Assembly: GCF_031626875.1 (NCBI RefSeq)
Contig: NZ_JANDMF010000014.1
Location: forward strand, 36,081-100,080
DNA from: Clostridium sp031626875
Lineage (GTDB): Bacteria > Bacillota > Clostridia > Clostridiales > Clostridiaceae
DNA length: 64,000 bases
Direction of reading: 5' to 3'
Within the stretch, counting starts at the first letter, position 1; every line of letters begins with the position of its first letter. Below, in pieces: positions 36,149 to 44,191 of the stretch. Both the position numbers and the translations under genes were made by a program. Below the pieces are notes generated by a model that worked only from the letters and a program-made list of their open reading frames with translations, made no database searches and had not been told where the DNA came from.

Positions 36149-36268
36149 CTATTTAGGTTCCGTAGTTAATTTAGATAATACTCCAGCAACTACTATTACC
36201 CCTATAAACATTTTCATATCTGCACTTAAACCACTAAACATATTAACCATACCCATGATTTTATCCAT
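36149..36268 (-). CDS. Unannotated 39-residue membrane peptide
   Basis: The minus strand encodes a 39-residue peptide that starts MDKIMGMVNMFSGLSADMKM, continues with the hydrophobic FIGVIVVAGVLSKL and ends TTEPK. A GAGGGTGAG ribosome binding site precedes the ATG with good spacing, and the shared terminator follows 21 bases after the stop, so this is very likely a real gene. The Met-rich amphipathic N terminus and short hydrophobic core suggest a membrane-active or membrane-regulatory peptide. I do not recognise a family. It converges on the PL11 lyase gene. Confidence 0.7.
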   Translation of the reverse strand: MDKIMGMVNMFSGLSADMKMFIGVIVVAGVLSKLTTEPK

Positions 36269-36443
36269 AATACTCACCCTCACATCTAATAGATTTAACT
36301 TAACATATTTTTATATAATATGAAGACATTTATAATAATATGTTAAATAAAAATATTTTTATTACTAGAAAGTAACTTCAATAACAAAATAGCTTTAATT
36401 AAGGAATATATTAACCATGTTTAATTTTAATTTTGTCATAATG

Positions 36444-36570
36444 CTGACATATTATAATTTTATAATTAATATTGTAAAGTAGTTAAAACATTATTTATTC
36501 CCCTATAATAGATAATGAGATGAATTTTTTGAATGACTTGTTTACCCTTAGATAAGTCGTTCTTTTTTTG
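36444..36570 (+). ncRNA. C-rich-loop small RNA, copy 1 (with promoter)
   Basis: CTGACA (36444-36449) and TAATAT (36467-36472), 17 bases apart, would start an RNA near 36479 at GTAGTTAAAACATT. Hairpin 1 is ATTATTTAT, loop TCCCCTATA, ATAGATAAT (36490-36516). Hairpin 2 is GAATGACTT, loop with ACCC, AAGTCGTTC (36531-36562) followed by seven T residues. The T tract is only on the plus strand side, which sets the orientation. Length would be about 90 bases. The layout recurs at 41.18 and 43.80 kb. Confidence 0.7.
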
Positions 36571-36598
36571 TTCATATTTTTATATTTAATATAAAATC

Positions 36599-36643
36599 AA
36601 GGGATATATTAGAATGTCTATAACTTATTCTAATATATCCCTT
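36599..36643 (-). terminator. Terminator hairpin after polC
   Basis: AAGGGATATATTAGAAT and ATTCTAATATATCCCTT form a perfect 17-base stem with an 11-base loop, 18 bases past the polC stop codon. The T tract on the minus strand is interrupted (TGATTTTAT). Confidence 0.8.
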
Positions 36644-36661
36644 TTATTTAGAATTTAAATA

Positions 36662-39600
36662 CTATCCCAAAATATCAAAGAAACACATTTGATCACTTTC
36701 TGGAAGCCCTTTTAAACAGTCAAACTTTTTAAGCAAATCAATAGCAGCATTTCCAATCTTAGAACGTTTCTTTACATCTTCTATTGAATTAAATGGTTTT
36801 TCTTTAGCAGCACTTGATATACTTTCTGCTGCCACATTCCCCATACCTGCCATACTATTTAAAGATGGTCTTATGCCATCCTCCTCAAGTTGAAATTTTG
36901 TAGCATTAGATTTGTATAAATCAATTGGAAGAAATTTAATTCCTCTTTCATACATTTCAAGAACTATCTCCAAATCATCATACATATCTTTATCCTTAGG
37001 CCCTGCATCATTACCTAATGCCAGAATTTCTTTCATCTTTTCCTTAACCTTTTCTTTTCCAAATATCATCCATTCAGCATCAAAAGCCTTGGCTCTAATA
37101 CTAAAGTATGTTGTGTAATAAGCTTTAGGAATATGAACCTTAAACCATGCAATTCTAAAAGCCATCATTACATAAGCAGCAGCATGAGCCTTAGGGAACA
37201 TGTATTTTATCTTTTTACAAGAATCTATATACCATTCTGGTACATCATTCTCTCTCATTAAGTCTTCATATTCCCCCCATTTAGGCTCTTTTAAAGCTTT
37301 TCCCTTACGTACAGTTTCCATTATCTTAAATGCAGTGTTTGGTGGTAACCCTTTTTTAATTAGATATACCATAATATCATCTCTTGTACATACTGCATCA
37401 CTGATACTAGTAATTACACCATTATCAATTAAATCTTTAGCATTTCCAAGCCATACATCTGTACCATGTGAAAGTCCTGATATACATAATAAATCTGAAA
37501 AAGTTTTTGGTTTTGTATCTACGAGCATTCCTCTAACGAACTTAGTCCCAAATTCAGGAACTCCAAATGTTCCAACATCTGAATTTATCTGCTGTGGAGT
37601 TACTCCAAGAGCCTCAGTAGATGAAAATAAAGACATAGTCTCCTTATCATCCATAGGTATATCTGTAGGATTAACTCCTGTTAAATCCTGAAGCATCCTT
37701 ATAACTGTTGGATCGTCGTGACCAAGAATATCTAGCTTAAGCAAATTTTGATCAATAGAATGATAATCAAAATGTGTTGTTATAATATCTGAATTTGGAT
37801 CATCTGCTGGATGCTGTACAGGACAAAATTCAAAGATTTCTCTTCCTTTTGGCACAACTATAATTCCTCCTGGATGCTGTCCAGAAGTTCTTTTTATCCC
37901 TGTACACCCTGTTGAAATTCTTATTGTTTCTGCCTTATTTATTTGAATATTTTTCTCATCATAATATTTTTTAACATAACCAAAGGCCGTTTTTTCAGCT
38001 ATAGTACCTATGGTTCCAGCCTTAAATGTTGTACCTTTCCCAAATATAACTTCTGTATATCTATGGGCTTTTGCTTGATATTCTCCTGAGAAGTTTAAAT
38101 CTATATCAGGTTCCTTATCCCCATTAAATCCCAAGAAAGTTTCAAATGGTATATCTATCCCATCCTTATGTAGATTTTCTCCACAAACAGGACATACTTT
38201 ATCAGGTAAATCGAAACCATTTAATACACCATAATCTTCAAAATCAGAATACTTACATTTAGCACATCTATAATGTGGTGGAAGTGCATTAACTTCTGTT
38301 ATACCAGTCATATTCGCAACAAAAGAAGATCCTACAGATCCTCTAGACCCAACCAAGTATCCATCTTCATTTGATTTCCACACCAATTTTTGAGCTATAA
38401 TATACATTACTGAAAATCCATTTTTTATAATAGAATCTAATTCTTTATCTAGTCTTGCCTGAACAATTTCTGGCAGTGGATCTCCATAAAGCTCATGCGC
38501 CTTTTCATAAGCAATATCTTTAATTGTCTGCTCACACCCTTCAATATGTGGAGGGCATTTTTCTGGAGAAATGGGGCTAATTTGCTCACATATATCTGCT
38601 ATCTTATTAGTGTTTGTAACTACAACCTCATAGGCTTTATCTCTTCCTAAATAAGAAAACTCATTAAGCATCTCTTCAGTTGTTCTTAAATATAATGGTG
38701 CTTGATCATCAGCATCCTTAAATCCCTGTCCTGCTTCTAATATACGTCTGTATATTTCATCCTCTGGGTCTAAGAAATGTACATCTCCTGTTGCAACTAC
38801 AGGTTTATTCAATTTTTCTGCAAGATTTATAATTTTTTTATTAATCTCTTGTATATATTCTTTATTTGGCACTTGCCCCTGCCTTACTAAATAATCATTA
38901 TTTCCTAGAGGTTGGATTTCTAAATAATCATAATACTTTGCAATTTCTTCTATCTGTTCATCAGATCTTCCAAGAAGTATTGCTTGGAATAATTCTCCTT
39001 CACTACAAGCACTCCCAAGGATTAACCCTTCTGAATATTTTTCATACATACTCTTTAAAATACGTGGCTTTTTATAAAAATAATCTAAATGTGAATATGA
39101 TACAAGCTTATAAAGATTTTTTAACCCTACATAATTCTTTGCTAAGATTATAGCATGGTTAGTCTTAACCTTTTTGTAAGCTACCTTCTTAGATTCTTCA
39201 TCAGAAGCATATATATCAATATCTTCTAGAGTCTGTGCTCCTCTTTCCTTCAATTTGTCAATCATTATGTTAAATACCTTAACAGTAGTATCAACATCAT
39301 CTAAAGCTCTATGCGCTACCTCAACCTTTATCCCAAGATTTTTAGCAATTCTCCCTAACTTATAAGTTTTAAAATCTGGAAAAAGTTCTTGCGCTAGGGA
39401 TAAGGTATCCATATAAGTAAAATCAAATTCATACCCTAACACTCTTGCATTATGCTTTAAGAAATTAATATCAAATTCTGCATTATGTGCTACTAAAACA
39501 GTATCTTTAACAAAATCTAGAACCTTAGGAAATACCTGTTCTATAGTTTCTGCATTTCTTACCATATCATCAGTTATATTAGTAACTTCTATAACCCTTG

Positions 39601-41095
39601 GTGGTATTGGTTTTTGAGGATTTACAAAACAGCTAAATTTATCTATTACCTTTCCATCTTTAACTTTCATAACACCTATTTCGGTAATTTTTTCTGTCAC
39701 TGGAGAAAATCCTGTAGTCTCTAAATCTAGAACACAATATGTGGTATCAATGCTCTGACCTTTTATATTAGTTGTAGATGGTGTTTTATCAGGTGCTAAA
39801 TATGCTTCTACTCCATATATAACCTTCATATCTTTGTTATCTCTTCCAAGTAGCTTATGTGCTTCAGGAAATGATTGAACAACTCCATGATCAGTAATAG
39901 CAATAGATTTCATTCCCCAACTCATAGCTCTTTTAATTAAATCAGTAGCACTAGCCATAGCATCCATCTGGCTCATTTGTGTATGCATGTGAAGTTCTAC
40001 TCTCTTCACCTCTGTATTATCTTCTCTCTTAACTCTCCTAATTCCCTCTGTTTCAATTACAATATTTGCAATCATCTCAACTTCATGAGAGAAATTACTA
40101 TAGCCTGCATTTCCAGCGAGTCTAACCCCCTTAGCTTTTTTAAGCCTAGATAATACTTCAATTTCTTCACCAGGCTTACAAAACACCTTACAAGTCATAG
40201 AATTTGACCCATCATATAAATCAAAAGAAATTAATGTCTTACCACTTCTTAATTCTTTTGCCTCTATATTTGATATTTCTCCTTCAATAACTACTCTTCC
40301 CTCATTTGGCGTTATATCAGTAATTTTTACTACTGGATCTTTAATATTAGCGTTTCGCCCCATTATTAATTGTGGATTGGACTTTTTACCATCACCTTTT
40401 CCTTTTGTTTCATCTTTATTTTCTTCAAATTTCTTGGAAGTTTCACTAGGTGCAGTAACTTTTTGTATATTTTTAATTTCATTTTTCATATATGCTATTT
40501 CACCTGCACGTTTGTCTTCCTCCATCCTTGCAATATCATCAGCACTTATGTTATCAACAAAATTTATATTATATGTCTTTCCATATAAACTTTTTATAAA
40601 ATTATTAATTTTTTTATCATATTGCATAGTTCTAAAAAAACTTGATACTGGAATCTTAAAATTGAAATTTATAGTATTTTCAGCTACCTCATATTCACCA
40701 TTATTAACTGCTGCCTTTAAAGCTGGATGTTGTTTTGACAAGAAAAATATAATATTTCTAAGTTCATCTTCTAAAGGCTTTAAACTTGTTCCATCAGAAT
40801 ACTTTACACTAATTTTAGAATCATTTAATTCAAATCGTTCTTTTATGAACCTATTTAAACTATCGATTTCTTCAAACTCAATATAATTTCCTGAACTAAT
40901 CTTCATCTCTAAGATTCTAGTTTTTTTATTAATAATTACAGATTCTATAATAGCAGTATTTATGTTTCCATTTAACTTATAATCAAAAAAAACTTCACTT
41001 ACTCTTTTCATACTACTCATTAACCTTCTTTTAATAATTTTTGTCATTTTAATATTATGTGTAACTACATTTTCATTTAATTCTATCACAAACAA
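36662..41095 (-). CDS. polC: DNA polymerase III alpha subunit, PolC type
   Basis: This replicative polymerase of low-GC Gram-positives carries proofreading and polymerase activities in one chain. The OB domain lies around residues 240-340. The PHP domain follows with ELHMHTQMSQMDAMASA (about 370), then the inserted DEDDh exonuclease with VLDLETTGFSP (about 460). The polymerase palm contains EPDIDLNFSGEYQ (about 1000) and a zinc-binding CAKCKYSDFEDY/CPVCGE pair lies near 950. At 1477 residues it is at the long end of the family. The 5' end is uncertain: TTG at 41095 gives the longest frame, while the ATG at 41020 (after AGAAGG, spacing short) is an alternative. Confidence 0.95.
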   Translation of the reverse strand: MFVIELNENVVTHNIKMTKIIKRRLMSSMKRVSEVFFDYKLNGNINTAIIESVIINKKTRILEMKISSGNYIEFEEIDSLNRFIKERFELNDSKISVKYSDGTSLKPLEDELRNIIFFLSKQHPALKAAVNNGEYEVAENTINFNFKIPVSSFFRTMQYDKKINNFIKSLYGKTYNINFVDNISADDIARMEEDKRAGEIAYMKNEIKNIQKVTAPSETSKKFEENKDETKGKGDGKKSNPQLIMGRNANIKDPVVKITDITPNEGRVVIEGEISNIEAKELRSGKTLISFDLYDGSNSMTCKVFCKPGEEIEVLSRLKKAKGVRLAGNAGYSNFSHEVEMIANIVIETEGIRRVKREDNTEVKRVELHMHTQMSQMDAMASATDLIKRAMSWGMKSIAITDHGVVQSFPEAHKLLGRDNKDMKVIYGVEAYLAPDKTPSTTNIKGQSIDTTYCVLDLETTGFSPVTEKITEIGVMKVKDGKVIDKFSCFVNPQKPIPPRVIEVTNITDDMVRNAETIEQVFPKVLDFVKDTVLVAHNAEFDINFLKHNARVLGYEFDFTYMDTLSLAQELFPDFKTYKLGRIAKNLGIKVEVAHRALDDVDTTVKVFNIMIDKLKERGAQTLEDIDIYASDEESKKVAYKKVKTNHAIILAKNYVGLKNLYKLVSYSHLDYFYKKPRILKSMYEKYSEGLILGSACSEGELFQAILLGRSDEQIEEIAKYYDYLEIQPLGNNDYLVRQGQVPNKEYIQEINKKIINLAEKLNKPVVATGDVHFLDPEDEIYRRILEAGQGFKDADDQAPLYLRTTEEMLNEFSYLGRDKAYEVVVTNTNKIADICEQISPISPEKCPPHIEGCEQTIKDIAYEKAHELYGDPLPEIVQARLDKELDSIIKNGFSVMYIIAQKLVWKSNEDGYLVGSRGSVGSSFVANMTGITEVNALPPHYRCAKCKYSDFEDYGVLNGFDLPDKVCPVCGENLHKDGIDIPFETFLGFNGDKEPDIDLNFSGEYQAKAHRYTEVIFGKGTTFKAGTIGTIAEKTAFGYVKKYYDEKNIQINKAETIRISTGCTGIKRTSGQHPGGIIVVPKGREIFEFCPVQHPADDPNSDIITTHFDYHSIDQNLLKLDILGHDDPTVIRMLQDLTGVNPTDIPMDDKETMSLFSSTEALGVTPQQINSDVGTFGVPEFGTKFVRGMLVDTKPKTFSDLLCISGLSHGTDVWLGNAKDLIDNGVITSISDAVCTRDDIMVYLIKKGLPPNTAFKIMETVRKGKALKEPKWGEYEDLMRENDVPEWYIDSCKKIKYMFPKAHAAAYVMMAFRIAWFKVHIPKAYYTTYFSIRAKAFDAEWMIFGKEKVKEKMKEILALGNDAGPKDKDMYDDLEIVLEMYERGIKFLPIDLYKSNATKFQLEEDGIRPSLNSMAGMGNVAAESISSAAKEKPFNSIEDVKKRSKIGNAAIDLLKKFDCLKGLPESDQMCFFDILG

Positions 41096-41148
41096 TTATT
41101 ACTTTGTATCCCAAAATACTTAGCAACTATTTTTTATTTGTCATAGTC

Positions 41149-41265
41149 TTGCCATAATATTAATCTATAATAAAATTCATAGTAGTTAATCATTATTTAT
41201 TTCCCCTATAATAAATAATATAAAACTTTTTTGAATGGCTTCCCCTATTTAGCCATTCTTTTTTA
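41149..41265 (+). ncRNA. C-rich-loop small RNA, copy 2 (with promoter)
   Basis: TTGCCA (41149-41154) and TAAAAT (41171-41176) would start an RNA near 41183 at GTAGTTAATCATT. Hairpin 1 is ATTATTTAT, loop TTCCCCTATA, ATAAATAAT (41192-41219). Hairpin 2 is GAATGGCT, loop TCCCCTATTT, AGCCATTC (41233-41258), then a T tract. In hairpin 2 the A of copies 1 and 3 becomes G and its partner becomes C, a compensatory change. The 3' end comes within six bases of the cca stop codon on the opposite strand. Confidence 0.72.
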
Positions 41266-41269
41266 TTTT

Positions 41270-42598
41270 CTAAATAACACTTTTTATAATTTCTAATAAA
41301 CTTTCTTTATTATTTAAACTATTATCTTCTATTACATAATCCAATAACCTATTTAAAATTATACCTATTTCTTTTCCTGGTTTTATACCTAAATCAATTA
41401 AATCTCTACCATTAACAGCCAAATCTTTTATAGAAAAACATTCTTTTGCTTTAACAATTTCATTTAATTTTTGTTCTACTTTAACTAAGTTTGTAAGTCT
41501 ATCTTTTGCATATACTAAATTTTGTGCTAATATATCTGCCCACTTTACTTTGATTAAATCTCTTAGCAAGTCTTCACCTATTCTATTTAGCATTTTTTTA
41601 ATACTTTTCTTACTTCTTAGCTCTGAATCATGATATTTCACTAGAGTTAAAACTTTTTCTATAGTATCATTATCATATTTCAACCTTTTCAATATCTTTT
41701 CAGCTATATAAACAGATTCATTAGGATGCCCATAATAATGAGCTATTCCATAATCATCTATAGTTCTTGTATTAACTTTTCCTAAATCATGTAATAACAT
41801 GGCCAATTTTAGCTGTAATTCACCTTCTATTAAATTAGTGGATTCTAAAGTATGATCAAATAAAGAATAAACATGATATGGATTATTCTGACTAAATTCC
41901 TCTAACCCATTTAATTCTGATATCCAACAATCTGTTAAATTTAAAATATATCCTGTTTTTAATCTTTCACTATTACTAAGTAAAATTTTATTAAATTCTT
42001 CTCTAATTCTTTCTACTGATATTTTATTTAAATTGCTATATAACTCTTTACAAGCTTCTATAATTTCTAAATCTATATTAAACCCTAATTGTGCTGAAAA
42101 TCTTAATGCTCTGAGCATCCTTAAAGCATCTTCATTAAATCTTTCCTTAGCCTCACCAACACATCTTATTACTTTGTTTTTTAAATCTTTTGAGCCTTCA
42201 AATGGATCTACTAACCCATCTTCATCATTATAAGCCATTGAATTAATCGTGAAGTCCCTACGTGATAAATCTAGTAAAATTGAAGTTACATACTCTACAT
42301 CATTAGGGTGTCTACCATCTTCATATTTTCCATCTTTCCTAAATGTAGTTACTTCATACCCCTCATTATTTACCATGACTGTAACAGTTCCATGTTGCAA
42401 TCCTGTTGGAATAATTTTATCAAATAATTTTATTGTTTCCTCTGGTCTTGCTGATGTAGTTATATCCCAATCGTTAACTGCTCTATTTAAAATACTGTCT
42501 CTAACACATCCACCAACAACAAAAGCTTCATAACCATTATTTTGTAATGTCTTCAATATTGATTTCACATCTTCTGGTATATTAATTTTTATACTCAT
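41270..42598 (-). CDS. cca: CCA tRNA nucleotidyltransferase
   Basis: This 442-residue enzyme adds or repairs the CCA end of tRNAs. The class II nucleotidyltransferase head has FVVGGCVRDSILNR (about residue 25) and the catalytic DWDITTSARPEE, followed by RRDFTINSMAYN (about 112) and RFNEDALRMLRALRFSAQL (about 160). An HD domain (LAMLLHDLGKVNT, about 268) sits in the C-terminal half, as in phosphohydrolase-bearing forms. Its start codon lies inside the end of the upstream nucleotidyltransferase gene, overlapping by 17 bases, so translation is probably coupled. Confidence 0.95.
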   Translation of the reverse strand: MSIKINIPEDVKSILKTLQNNGYEAFVVGGCVRDSILNRAVNDWDITTSARPEETIKLFDKIIPTGLQHGTVTVMVNNEGYEVTTFRKDGKYEDGRHPNDVEYVTSILLDLSRRDFTINSMAYNDEDGLVDPFEGSKDLKNKVIRCVGEAKERFNEDALRMLRALRFSAQLGFNIDLEIIEACKELYSNLNKISVERIREEFNKILLSNSERLKTGYILNLTDCWISELNGLEEFSQNNPYHVYSLFDHTLESTNLIEGELQLKLAMLLHDLGKVNTRTIDDYGIAHYYGHPNESVYIAEKILKRLKYDNDTIEKVLTLVKYHDSELRSKKSIKKMLNRIGEDLLRDLIKVKWADILAQNLVYAKDRLTNLVKVEQKLNEIVKAKECFSIKDLAVNGRDLIDLGIKPGKEIGIILNRLLDYVIEDNSLNNKESLLEIIKSVI

Positions 42599-43598
42599 TA
42601 AGTATCACATCCTTATTTATTTCCATTATCATTTCTTCTACTTTATTGTAATTTGGTTTTGTAGGTAAAGTAGTGTTATCTGATGCATACTTAAACTTTT
42701 TTTCAAACTCATCTACCATAGAAAATATATCTTCATATGAATATTTTCCTTTTCGTATATCCATTAAAAATTCAATATCATTTTCTCTATAAGTATTAAT
42801 TCCTTTACCTTCCAATAGTTCTGTTCCCATAATTAATAATCTTATTAAATGCATAGCATGTTTATTAAGATGTAACTCATCTTTTTTACTGTTTCTATGA
42901 TTTAATTTTTCATAATCTCTAATAACATTACTCATTTCAGAATATATATTTTTAAAATCCCTCAAAGGATACTCTTCTAAACTTATATTCATATATATTT
43001 CTGTATCATAATTTTCCTTTTCAGATTCTTTTACGAATAAATTTAACTCTCCATTATTAATAGCTTTATATCTATCTTCTATAGTCATTAATTGAGATTT
43101 TATTGTACTTAAAATATGTTCTTCTTTATCTTTCTGAGGATAATTATCTCTAGCCAATGCATTTTGTAGCCTTCTAAGCTGTGCTGTAGCATATCCTCCA
43201 AAGCTATAAATAGTCTTTTGGGATAAAAATAGCTCCACATTATCTCTCAGAAGTTTTCCATATTTATTACATATAAACAAATGTTCTTCTTTTGTTCCAA
43301 GCATTTCTAGTACATTAGGATTGCAATTTAACATTAAAGATATCACTTTTCTCAACCCATAAATAACTGTATCTGTTTCTCTATTTTCAAATTGTTCAAA
43401 ACTAGCTAATCCTATTATTTCTGTTGGTGCTTCTACAGCTATACCTCTAATATCTAAATCACTTGTTTCAATATTAGTGCCATAAGCATGACTTCCTCCA
43501 GTAGTAAGTAATATTATTTTATCCTGTAAATGCTCATTAGTTCTTAGGAAGTCATATTCAGTGCTAGATAACTTGTCTCTTATTTCTTTTGTATTCAT
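42582..43598 (-). CDS. Predicted nucleotidyltransferase, COG3541-like
   Basis: This 338-residue protein has a DNA polymerase beta-type nucleotidyltransferase core: LTTGGSHAYGTNIETSDLDI (about residue 31) supplies the GS and the D-x-D metal ligands. The remainder is helical, with LRRLQNALARDN and HAMHLIRLLIMGTELL segments known from COG3541 (YcgL-type) proteins. The biochemical role is unknown; some relatives modify RNA or act as phage-related enzymes. It starts at an ATG after AAGGGGAA and overlaps cca by 17 bases, which hints at a tRNA or RNA 3'-end function. Confidence 0.85.
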   Translation of the reverse strand: MNTKEIRDKLSSTEYDFLRTNEHLQDKIILLTTGGSHAYGTNIETSDLDIRGIAVEAPTEIIGLASFEQFENRETDTVIYGLRKVISLMLNCNPNVLEMLGTKEEHLFICNKYGKLLRDNVELFLSQKTIYSFGGYATAQLRRLQNALARDNYPQKDKEEHILSTIKSQLMTIEDRYKAINNGELNLFVKESEKENYDTEIYMNISLEEYPLRDFKNIYSEMSNVIRDYEKLNHRNSKKDELHLNKHAMHLIRLLIMGTELLEGKGINTYRENDIEFLMDIRKGKYSYEDIFSMVDEFEKKFKYASDNTTLPTKPNYNKVEEMIMEINKDVILNEYKN

Positions 43599-43770
43599 AA
43601 ATCATTCCCCTTATCAATTTAATCTAAAACATATTTCTCTTTATTTTATCAGAAATTCATCTAATAACAATTAATAATAATTTATTTATGAATACTCTTT
43701 TTAATTTTATCCTAACTTAATACCCATTAATCCTATGACTTTTAAAACTTTTTTATAACTTGTCACATTT

Positions 43771-43888
43771 ATGCCATAATAAGTTTATATAATATGATTT
43801 ATAAGGTAGTTAAATCATTATTTATTCCCCCAAAAATAAGTAATGTGTTACTAGAATGACTTCCCCCTATGAAGTCATTCTTTTTTTT
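43771..43888 (+). ncRNA. C-rich-loop small RNA, copy 3 (with promoter)
   Basis: ATGCCA (43771-43776) and TATGAT (43793-43798), 16 bases apart, would start an RNA near 43804 at GTAGTTAAATCATT. Hairpin 1 is ATTATTTAT, loop TCCCCCAAAA, ATAAGTAAT (43817-43844). Hairpin 2 is GAATGACTT, loop with CCCCC, AAGTCATTC (43854-43880), then eight T residues. The 3' end is seven bases from the ilvN stop on the other strand. Confidence 0.72.
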
Positions 43889-43894
43889 ATTTTA

Positions 43895-44191
43895 CTAATC
43901 ATTAAGCTTAAGAACTTTATCAAGACTTTCAAAAATTGACTGATTATAATCTTGATGAATAGACACTTCAAGTACATCATAAAGCTTTTCAAGCTGCTTT
44001 ATAATTTGCTCTAAAATAAAATCGTTTTTTACCAATAAAAACATTTTACTTGTGCTACCATCACCAACTCTTGTACATAATATCCCTTCAAGATTAAAGG
44101 CACGTCGTGCAAAAAGTCCAGTTATATGACTCATCACCCCCGAATGATTTCTCACAAGAAGTTCAATAAGATAAAAATTAGTATTAATCAT
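43895..44191 (-). CDS. ilvN: Acetolactate synthase small (regulatory) subunit
   Basis: This 98-residue ACT-domain protein (IELLVRNHSGVMSHITGLFARR and a GDGSTSKMFLLV strand) is the regulatory subunit that confers valine feedback inhibition on IlvB. It is the short form, lacking the second domain of about 160-residue IlvH proteins. I start at the ATG at 44191; the longer frame begins at a GTG at 44206 that overlaps the GGTGGTGA ribosome binding site. It overlaps the end of ilvB by eight bases. Confidence 0.9.
   Translation of the reverse strand: MINTNFYLIELLVRNHSGVMSHITGLFARRAFNLEGILCTRVGDGSTSKMFLLVKNDFILEQIIKQLEKLYDVLEVSIHQDYNQSIFESLDKVLKLND

Noticed and set aside
36123..36323. Plus-strand 66-codon frame
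   Set aside because: It is the antisense shadow of the 39-residue minus-strand peptide gene, which has the better binding site and terminator.
36433..36438. TTGTCA as the -35 of the sRNA copies
   Set aside because: It is conserved at all three copies, but no -10 lies 16-18 bases downstream; the TGNCA further on gives a better spacing in every copy. Its conservation remains unexplained.
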